Of a stretch of 10,119 bases of DNA, positions 1 through 5,685 are shown piece by piece (position 1 is the first letter of the stretch; each line of letters starts with the position of its first letter). The DNA lies in NCBI GenBank assembly GCA_905215035.1, contig CAJMOJ010000066.1, forward strand, positions 1 through 10,119, read 5' to 3'. Below the pieces are notes generated by a model. The model was given only the letters and a program-made list of their open reading frames with translations. It searched no databases and had not been told where the DNA came from. Source of the DNA: an uncultured bacterium (GTDB lineage: Bacteria; Actinomycetota; Coriobacteriia; Coriobacteriales; Eggerthellaceae). Made by a program: the position numbers and the translations under genes.

Positions 1-37
1 TATTGTGTCGTTTGTGATGATTTTTCAAAAATGATTA

Positions 38-56
38 AATCACGCATAATGTGATT
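38..56. promoter_or_regulatory. Inverted repeat around a candidate -10 element
   Basis: AATCAC (38-43) and GTGATT (51-56) are perfect 6-bp arms flanking GCATAAT. The CATAAT in the centre (45-50) matches 5 of 6 bases of a -10 box and has a 4-of-6 -35 candidate (TTTTCA, 22-27) at 17-bp spacing. The geometry would suit a repressor covering the dnaN promoter. The arms are seen directly; the promoter and operator roles are inferred and weak. Confidence 0.3.
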
Positions 57-110
57 CGCACAATACAGACGGTATATACTCACACTATATACTCCGTGCT
101 AAAAATAAAA

Positions 111-135
111 ATACCTAGTTACACCAATTAGGTAT
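111..135. repeat. Hairpin in the dnaN leader
   Basis: ATACCTAGTT (111-120) pairs with AATTAGGTAT (126-135) around a 5-base loop (ACACC), giving 10 pairs, one of them G-U. On the + strand it is preceded by an A-rich run and has no T-tract after it, so it would not terminate rightward transcription. Read on the - strand the hairpin is followed by a T-rich run, which looks like a weak terminator of leftward transcription. It could also be a leader structure of the dnaN mRNA. Confidence 0.4.
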
Positions 136-195
136 CCATATAAGTAAAAGTACGATACCTCTTACAACACAAAGCATAATGGGAAGGTTTTGTTT

Positions 196-1293
196 ATGAA
201 ATTTAATATCAACCAATCAGAACTACAACAAGCACTCAGTGTTGTAGTTAAGGGTTCTTCAACACGCTCGACTCTTTCCATCCTTGCTGGTGTATATATT
301 CAAGCGTCACAAGATTGTGTAACGTTGCAAACTACCAATCTAGAGTTATCAATCAAAATGTCTATCCCTGCCTTAATTGAAGTTCCTGGCGAAACAGTTG
401 CTCCTGCAAAGCTCTTACTTGATATTGTTAAAAATCTTCCTGACATGGCGGTCAGTATCACATCGGAAGATTCTGATCTTATGGTATTTTGCAACAATAC
501 GTCATATAGCCTCAAAACACTCAATCCTCAAGATTTCCCCACCTTCCCTGAAATTTCAGTTGAGCAAGAAGCATCATTTCCGTTTACGACGTTTGCGAAT
601 ATGGTTAAATCAACCGCTAAAATTGTCTCACATGATGAAACGCGTGCAATTCTTACTGGTGTACTGATTTCACAAGAAGGTACAACACTTAAGATGGTTG
701 CTACCGACTCATATCGTCTTGCTGTTGATGAGGTTACGTTGCCTCAAGAGACATCCAATGAATTTGAGGCAGTAGTTTCAGGAGCTTTCCTGCAAGATAT
801 TGCGTCACTTCCTACTACTAATGAACCTATCACCTTAGCGCTTAATGATAATCAAATTATTATCACGTATGGATCAATTACGTATATCAATCGTCGTATT
901 GAAGGGCGTTTCCCTAACTATAAGCAACTTATTATGGATGGCTTCACTACCCGTGCAACTCTTAATGCATCAGAATTTGTTGCAGCAGTTCGCCGTGTAT
1001 CGTTGTTATCTAATAAAGTGTCACCAGTAGTGATTCATGTGGATACGGATGCGGATCTTGTTATGCTGACTACAAATTCACAAGAGGTAGGCAAAGCACA
1101 AGAAACTATTAAATGTTCTGTTGAGGGTGAAAGCGTTGAGATTGCTTTCAATTATCAGTTCCTTCTTGATGGTCTTGCTTCTATCCCAACCGATGAAGTT
1201 AATTTAGATCTTTTCGGTTCCATGAAACCAGGTATCTTACGTGCACAAGGTGAGACACAATTCCTGCATCTTATTATGCCGGTACGTGTGTAG
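196..1293 (+). CDS. dnaN: DNA polymerase III beta subunit (sliding clamp)
   Basis: Encodes the ring-shaped clamp that encircles DNA and tethers the replicative polymerase; as a dimer it also binds repair and ligation partners. The product is 365 residues, the usual family length, and fits three similar domains (about 1-120, 127-243 and 245-365). Recognisable family features are the N-terminal MKFNINQ start, TNLELSI near residue 49, EGRFPNYKQLI near 237, and a C-terminus ending HLIMPVRV, where clamps typically end HLIMPMR plus a hydrophobic residue. The start is ATG 196, with GGAAGG (182-187) 8 bases upstream. An in-frame TTG at 190 would sit only 2 bases from that site and is rejected. recF follows after 66 bp with no terminator, as in the conserved dnaA-dnaN-recF order. 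Confidence 0.97.
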   Translation: MKFNINQSELQQALSVVVKGSSTRSTLSILAGVYIQASQDCVTLQTTNLELSIKMSIPALIEVPGETVAPAKLLLDIVKNLPDMAVSITSEDSDLMVFCNNTSYSLKTLNPQDFPTFPEISVEQEASFPFTTFANMVKSTAKIVSHDETRAILTGVLISQEGTTLKMVATDSYRLAVDEVTLPQETSNEFEAVVSGAFLQDIASLPTTNEPITLALNDNQIIITYGSITYINRRIEGRFPNYKQLIMDGFTTRATLNASEFVAAVRRVSLLSNKVSPVVIHVDTDADLVMLTTNSQEVGKAQETIKCSVEGESVEIAFNYQFLLDGLASIPTDEVNLDLFGSMKPGILRAQGETQFLHLIMPVRV

Positions 1294-1359
1294 ATACACC
1301 ATTGATTATTACGAGCAAAACATATTGAACTCCATGCGTTATAACCGCGAGGTAGGATA

Positions 1360-2625
1360 ATGAGTCTCACCATCACGGGATTTGAGTATTACAACTTTAG
1401 AAATTACGCAACGTACGCTCAGCGCGACTTAGGTAATCTCACGCTTTTTATTGGTCCTAATGCAGTGGGGAAAACAAATATCTTAGAGGGTCTTCATCTC
1501 ACTACGGCGCTTCGGTCATTTAGAAATCCTAAAACAGAACACCTTGTTCGATTTGGTGAACAAAGTTCCTATATCCAAACATATATTGGCGATGGGGATC
1601 GTGCGCTCGACATTAAACTAACTATTCAAAACAATAAACGAACCTATACATTGAATGGTAAGCGCCGTGCTCCTTCTACTATTCGTGGAATTCTACCCGC
1701 TGTTACGTTTATTCCTGATGATCTAGCACTTATTAAAGGTCCTCATGCTCAGCGACGCACACAACTTGATGACTTAGGATCACAGCTATCGCAAAACTAT
1801 TATGCGGTTATGAAAGATTACGCAAAAATCGTAAGACAAAAAAATCAGTATTTAAAAAATCTTGTATCGCCTGATGTATTGGTATCTATTAATGAAGTAC
1901 TCGCATCTATTGGTGCTCAGTATTTTGTTATGCGTATGCGTATTCTTAGTGAGCTTACCCCCTATATACAGCAGTTCTATACGCAGATTTCTGAACGCGA
2001 TGAAGAAGTTACCATTTCACTTATTCCGTCGTGGCTAAAAGAGTCTGTATCAGATGACCGACCGTTTATATACGATGGGTTTCACGTGGAACATCCCTTG
2101 TCACCTGCTACTCACTCTACCTGCGCCTCTTCTCCGCTTCAGGTTTCATCTGCTTCACCTGCAACTTCCAATATTGCTCGTTCTACAAGTGTGTCTGATA
2201 GTACGCAAAACTCTCAGAAGTCAACACTCATAAAACAAGCAGTTCAAGAGGAGCTTATTCATGCAATGGAGATGCGTGGGCAAAAAGAGTTTGATCGTCA
2301 TGTGAGTTTATTTGGTCCGCATGCAGATCATATTAATGTGTTTATTAATAATCGGAATGCACAACAGTTTGCAAGTCAAGGTCAGCAACGATCACTTGTT
2401 TTAGCGTATAAGCTTGCAGAAGTCGCTTTAATTAAAGACAGATTAAATCAAAGTCCTGTTCTTCTTCTTGATGATGTTATGAGTGAACTTGATGCGCAAC
2501 GGCGTAAGAGCTTATTTACTGTAATATCAGATTCTGTTCAAACCTTTATTAGTGCTACCACGTTATCCTATTTTAGTCCTGAAATATTAGAACAAGCACA
2601 TGTTATTACTTTAGATAAGGAGTAA
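1360..2625 (+). CDS. recF: RecF recombination mediator, with a Ser/Thr-rich insertion
   Basis: RecF is an SMC/ABC-like ATPase that binds gapped DNA and, with RecO and RecR, helps load RecA. Walker A is GPNAVGKT (residues 32-39, Lys38), the ABC signature is SQGQQRS (339-345) and Walker B is LLLDDVMSELD (368-378, Asp371-Asp372). At 421 residues it is longer than the usual 360-375. The excess lies at about 245-289, a polar, probably disordered stretch with 14 Ser and 6 Thr in 45 residues, just before the returning head domain. The usual GPHR motif after it reads GPHADH (319-324), so the common Arg is Ala. The start is ATG 1360, with GAGG (1349-1352) 7 bases upstream. A parS-like site is embedded at 2078-2093. 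The stop overlaps the ribosome binding site of the next gene, which implies translational coupling. Confidence 0.95.
   Translation: MSLTITGFEYYNFRNYATYAQRDLGNLTLFIGPNAVGKTNILEGLHLTTALRSFRNPKTEHLVRFGEQSSYIQTYIGDGDRALDIKLTIQNNKRTYTLNGKRRAPSTIRGILPAVTFIPDDLALIKGPHAQRRTQLDDLGSQLSQNYYAVMKDYAKIVRQKNQYLKNLVSPDVLVSINEVLASIGAQYFVMRMRILSELTPYIQQFYTQISERDEEVTISLIPSWLKESVSDDRPFIYDGFHVEHPLSPATHSTCASSPLQVSSASPATSNIARSTSVSDSTQNSQKSTLIKQAVQEELIHAMEMRGQKEFDRHVSLFGPHADHINVFINNRNAQQFASQGQQRSLVLAYKLAEVALIKDRLNQSPVLLLDDVMSELDAQRRKSLFTVISDSVQTFISATTLSYFSPEILEQAHVITLDKE
2078..2093. promoter_or_regulatory. parS: parS-like ParB-binding site inside recF
   Basis: The 16-mer GGTTTCACGTGGAACA matches the ParB/Spo0J consensus TGTTTCACGTGAAACA at 14 positions, and its inner 14 bases match at 13. 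Read on the other strand it is TGTTCCACGTGAAACC, which fits the B. subtilis form TGTTNCACGTGAAACA at every position except the last. parS sites typically cluster near the origin and often lie inside genes, so the dnaN-recF-gyr setting is right. In RecF it encodes Phe241-His-Val-Glu244, at the start of the unusual insertion. Binding was not tested, and parA/parB are outside the window. Confidence 0.85.
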
Positions 2626-2631
2626 TTCCTT

Positions 2632-3432
2632 ATGGCTATATATCCTGAACAATCTGAACAATCCGAACAGTCAATACATTTACAGTCGCCGCAGTCCTAT
2701 CAACCCTATGAGATATATGAGCAATCCCAACAAGCATCTCAAGTAAGTAGTAATCCAGAAAGCAATCAAGAAGAGCGACTTAATAAAAACACATCAATTT
2801 CAACGCTTTTTTCTTATACCAACCAAACAATCCCACAAGAGATGCGTGATACGCTTACTAAAGAGCATTATGTTAAGCATATTCAAAATCAGTTTGCACA
2901 AACTGTTACACCAGGAATATTACGTCATGTTAATGCGGTAATTTTTATTCGTGATGAGCTTTACCGTGATGAAACAGTAAAAGCCTATCAACTTATTGTG
3001 TATGTCGATGGGGCGCAAGCACGTGCTGAACTTAATAACCGTGTTGAAATCATCATCATGAAATACCGTGAACTCTTTAATCTTTTTGTGAGTGTATTTG
3101 AAATTAAACTCTCACGAGGCAAGTATTTAAAAATGCATCCTTATCAGGAAGAATTATCACTTCTTGATACAACGGGCACGTGTGCTATTACACGAGACAA
3201 CTATCCAGCGGGCATCACAGATATCGTAACAACAAACCCAGATCGCGCTCGTATAATTTACGAAACCCTTGTTAATGAAGCTATTCAAGATGAGTATAAC
3301 CACTCAGACGATCCTCCCCTTCAAAAAGGAACAATAGTGACGTCTGATATTAATGCGTTTATTTCACCACTCAAACCTGGTAAACTTCAGGAATCATTCA
3401 GGCGCGTGTTGTTAGCTAAACAGCAAAGATAA
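2632..3432 (+). CDS. DciA/DUF721-like protein, probable helicase-loading factor
   Basis: Lies between recF and gyrB, where Actinobacteria usually carry a DUF721 (DciA-type) gene; DciA proteins interact with the replicative helicase DnaB and aid its loading. The 266-residue product has a low-complexity Gln/Ser/Glu-rich N-terminus (about 1-55, including three EQS units at 6-14). A central region (about 80-170) has the DUF721 pattern of helix, strand and an AxAELNNR helix followed by further strands. A C-terminal tail of about 90 residues is of unknown role. Similarity is by pattern and position only, so no gene symbol is given. The start is ATG 2632, with AAGGAG (2617-2622) 9 bases upstream; the gap to recF is 6 bp. 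It could instead be a lineage-specific protein occupying the same slot. Confidence 0.62.
   Translation: MAIYPEQSEQSEQSIHLQSPQSYQPYEIYEQSQQASQVSSNPESNQEERLNKNTSISTLFSYTNQTIPQEMRDTLTKEHYVKHIQNQFAQTVTPGILRHVNAVIFIRDELYRDETVKAYQLIVYVDGAQARAELNNRVEIIIMKYRELFNLFVSVFEIKLSRGKYLKMHPYQEELSLLDTTGTCAITRDNYPAGITDIVTTNPDRARIIYETLVNEAIQDEYNHSDDPPLQKGTIVTSDINAFISPLKPGKLQESFRRVLLAKQQR
2647..2673 (+). repeat. Three tandem 9-bp units encoding Glu-Gln-Ser
   Basis: Three consecutive GAACARTCN units encode EQSEQSEQS at residues 6-14 of the DciA-like protein. They differ only at wobble positions (CAA/CAG, TCT/TCC/TCA). Copy number could vary by slippage without breaking the frame. The unit begins a wider Gln/Ser-rich, probably disordered N-terminus. 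Confidence 0.7.
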
Positions 3433-3435
3433 ATC

Positions 3436-3464
3436 AACTTTTGATTTTTTAATCGAAAGTTTTT
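3436..3464 (+). terminator. Intrinsic terminator after the dnaN-recF-dciA-like genes
   Basis: AACTTTTGATT (3436-3446) pairs with AATCGAAAGTT (3451-3461), 11 pairs including one G-U, with a TTTT loop and a T-run at 3460-3464. It starts 3 bases after the stop codon. The stem is AT-rich, so termination may be partial. An overlapping shorter hairpin (AAATCAA 3431-3437 with TTGATTT 3441-3447) is an alternative fold. Confidence 0.7.
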
Positions 3465-3478
3465 ATGATCTCCTCTCA

Positions 3479-3499
3479 GAAACCGTCTGAGGACGTTTC
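3479..3499. repeat. Second hairpin between the two operons
   Basis: GAAAC-C-GTC (3479-3487) pairs with GACGTTTC (3492-3499), 8 pairs with one bulged C and a TGAG loop. No T-run follows, so it is not a simple terminator. An overlapping alternative, TCAGA (3477-3481) with TCTGA (3486-3490), would exclude it. It may stabilise the upstream mRNA 3' end. Confidence 0.4.
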
Positions 3500-3551
3500 G
3501 GGATTATATAAAAAGTAAGTGCCTTACCTCAAAGAAACATCTAATAAAAAA

Positions 3552-3560
3552 TGGTATACT
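3552..3560 (+). promoter_or_regulatory. Candidate extended -10 promoter for gyrBA
   Basis: TGGTATACT fits an extended -10 element (TG-N-TATACT, 5 of 6 bases of TATAAT). No convincing -35 lies 16-18 bp upstream, which extended -10 promoters can tolerate. It is downstream of the terminator at 3436-3464 and would start transcription near 3567, leaving a leader of about 140 bases before gyrB. gyr promoters of this kind are often sensitive to supercoiling, but that is family knowledge and is not visible here. Confidence 0.45.
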
Positions 3561-3707
3561 TCTAACGTTAAAAACAAGGATGTATATCAAAAGAAAACAG
3601 GACAACTTCTCTTTTTGAATAAGAAGTATCCAAGAGGTATCGCATTCCTTTATAAACACAACAAAATATATACGACAACCAACATATAAAGAATAAAAGG
3701 AGTAAGT

Positions 3708-5645
3708 TTGGCTGCAAAAAACGAGACGAATTATGGTGCCGATGCTATTCAAGTTCTTGAAGGACTCGAAGCGGTACGTAAGCGCCCCGGCATGTACATT
3801 GGTTCAACCGGGCCACGCGGACTTCACCACTTAGTATATGAGGTAGTCGACAACGCCGTCGATGAGGCACTTGCTGGGTATTGTGACAATATTATCGTTA
3901 CAATTCATCCCGATAATTCCATTACTGTCGAAGATAATGGTCGTGGCATTCCGGTAGAAAAACACCCTAAAGAAAAAATTCCTACCGTAGAGGTTGTTTT
4001 AACTATTCTGCATGCTGGTGGTAAATTTGGTGGAAGTGGTTATAAAGTTTCCGGTGGTCTTCATGGTGTTGGTGTTTCTGTTGTAAACGCTTTGTCTACC
4101 CGTGTGGTTGTACAAGTGCGTCGTGATGGAAAAGCGTACGAAATTTCTTTCGATCATGGTAAAACATCTGAGAAGCTCCATGAGATTGGTACGGCAAAAA
4201 ATACTGGTACTATCGTCACGTTCTGGCCTGATCCTGAGATTTTCAAAGAGACCACTGTGTATGATTACTCAACCCTTCAGGCTCGTTTCCGTGAGATGGC
4301 ATTCTTAAATAAAGGCCTTAAGATCACGTTAATTGATGAGCGTAGTACTGATGAATCGGGTCAATATATCACTGAAGTATTCCATGCTGAAGGTGGCTTA
4401 CAGGATTTTGTTAAATTCTTAAATGAGGGTAAAGAGACACTTAATAAACCCATTTATTTTGAAGCAGAAAATGCCGATGGGGTTGTTGAGATTGCCATGC
4501 AGTGGTCAACATCATATTCAACAAATATGGTGATGTCATTTGCTAATAATATTCACACGATTGATGGCGGTACTCACCTTGATGGTTTTAAGCAAGGTGT
4601 AACGCGTACTATGAATGATTACGCTCGTTCAAAAGGTCTTCTTAAAGAAAAAGATTCGAATCTTTCTGGCGATGATACTCGTGAGGGTCTTGCCGCTATT
4701 ATTTCAGTAAAGCTTCATGATCCTCAATTTGAAGGCCAAACAAAAGGTAAGCTCGGCAACACTGAGATCCGCGGTCTTGTTCAAACTGCGGTTATGAAGG
4801 GTCTTGCTGAATATCTTGAAGAGAATCCAGCTCCTGCAAAACGCATTATCAATAAAGCAAGTCAAGCGCTTAAAGCACGCGAAGCTGCGCGAAAAGCTCG
4901 AGAGATGACCCGTCGCAAAGGTGTTTTGGATTCTTTCTCATTACCAGGTAAGCTTGCAGACTGCTCATCTAAAAATCCTGCTGAGTCAGAAATCTTTATT
5001 GTTGAGGGTGATTCTGCAGGTGGATCAGCAAAGCAAGCACGCGATCGTAAATATCAAGCTATTATGCCTCTACGCGGTAAGATCTTAAATGTTGAGCGCG
5101 CAGGACTCCATCGCTCACTTTCATCAGATACGATCTCTTCACTTATTACCGCAATCGGCACTAATATTGGTGAGGATTTCAATGCGGATAACGCACGTTA
5201 CCATCGCATTATTATCATGACTGATGCTGATGTTGACGGCGCGCATATCCGTTGTCTTCTTTTAACGTTCTTCTATCGATATATGCCTGAACTTATTAGT
5301 CGTGGCTATATCTATATTGCTCAGCCACCTCTTTATGGTCTTAAGAAAAAAGGTGGTAAGAAGCTGGAATATATCTTTAATGATGAAGCACTCACTGCTC
5401 GCTTAAATGAAATTGGTGACAAAGATGGTATTTCACTGCAGCGGTATAAAGGTTTAGGTGAAATGGATCCCGAGCAATTATGGGAGACCACTATGGAGCC
5501 AACCTCACGTACTCTTTTGCAGGTTTCTATCGATGATGCAGCAGAGGCGGAGCGTGTGGTTTCTGAATTAATGGGTGATCAAGTTGAACCACGCAAAGAT
5601 TTTATTCAAAAACACGCGCGTGATGTTCGCTTCTTGGACTTCTAA
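3708..5645 (+). CDS. gyrB: DNA gyrase subunit B (ATPase and TOPRIM subunit)
   Basis: GyrB supplies the ATP-driven gate and the metal-binding TOPRIM part of gyrase (A2B2), which introduces negative supercoils. The 645-residue product is the Gram-positive-type length and lacks the large insert of the 804-residue E. coli protein. The GHKL ATPase region shows catalytic Glu45 and Asn49 (YEVVDNAVDEALAG), Asp76 in DNGRGIP, the GGLHGVGVSVVNALS lid, and the QTK loop (344-346). TOPRIM shows EGDSAGG (Glu433) and DADVDG (506-511). The C-terminus has the conserved RYKGLGEMDPEQLWETT. The start is TTG 3708, with AAGGAG (3697-3702) 5 bases upstream; no better start is in frame. The position of E. coli Lys447 is Arg (PLRGKILNVE), which is common in Gram-positives. 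gyrA follows after 40 bp in the same operon. Confidence 0.98.
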   Translation: MAAKNETNYGADAIQVLEGLEAVRKRPGMYIGSTGPRGLHHLVYEVVDNAVDEALAGYCDNIIVTIHPDNSITVEDNGRGIPVEKHPKEKIPTVEVVLTILHAGGKFGGSGYKVSGGLHGVGVSVVNALSTRVVVQVRRDGKAYEISFDHGKTSEKLHEIGTAKNTGTIVTFWPDPEIFKETTVYDYSTLQARFREMAFLNKGLKITLIDERSTDESGQYITEVFHAEGGLQDFVKFLNEGKETLNKPIYFEAENADGVVEIAMQWSTSYSTNMVMSFANNIHTIDGGTHLDGFKQGVTRTMNDYARSKGLLKEKDSNLSGDDTREGLAAIISVKLHDPQFEGQTKGKLGNTEIRGLVQTAVMKGLAEYLEENPAPAKRIINKASQALKAREAARKAREMTRRKGVLDSFSLPGKLADCSSKNPAESEIFIVEGDSAGGSAKQARDRKYQAIMPLRGKILNVERAGLHRSLSSDTISSLITAIGTNIGEDFNADNARYHRIIIMTDADVDGAHIRCLLLTFFYRYMPELISRGYIYIAQPPLYGLKKKGGKKLEYIFNDEALTARLNEIGDKDGISLQRYKGLGEMDPEQLWETTMEPTSRTLLQVSIDDAAEAERVVSELMGDQVEPRKDFIQKHARDVRFLDF

Positions 5646-5685
5646 TTCGTAATTTCACACCTCTCTCTATTTGAAAGGCATTTAC

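Larger units (their letters stand above)
1..195. other. Non-coding region upstream of dnaN (probable dnaA-dnaN spacer)
   Basis: No open reading frame with a ribosome binding site is visible here. By conserved gene order dnaA should lie just to the left, so this is probably the dnaA-dnaN spacer, where many bacteria keep oriC or the dnaN promoter. It is AT-rich and contains an inverted repeat AATCAC-N7-GTGATT (38-56), two copies of TATATACTC (73-81 and 86-94), two copies of GCATAATG (44-51 and 174-181), and a hairpin at 111-135. A weak promoter candidate is TTTTCA (22-27), a 17-bp spacer, then CATAAT (45-50). I found no cluster of DnaA boxes (TTATNCACA), so this stretch alone cannot be called an origin; the main oriC may lie upstream of dnaA or outside the window. 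Confidence 0.6.

Noticed and set aside
190..198. TTG 190 as the dnaN start
   Set aside because: Only 2 bases from the GGAAGG site; ATG 196 has proper spacing and matches the usual N-terminus.
1038..1046. Single DnaA-box-like sequence (TGTGGATAC) in dnaN
   Set aside because: One mismatch and isolated inside a conserved coding region; a similar lone match at 9607-9615 shows this occurs by chance. No cluster, so no origin call.
3019..3026. GCACGTGC, a CACGTG core like parS, plus another CACGTG at 3177-3182
   Set aside because: Only the central six bases match; the flanking arms (GTTT and AAAC) are absent, so ParB recognition is unlikely.
3504..3752. Minus-strand ORF of 82 codons across the gyrB leader
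   Set aside because: Starts with TTG inside gyrB, has no ribosome binding site, and its hydrophobic composition is what AT-rich non-coding DNA gives on translation.
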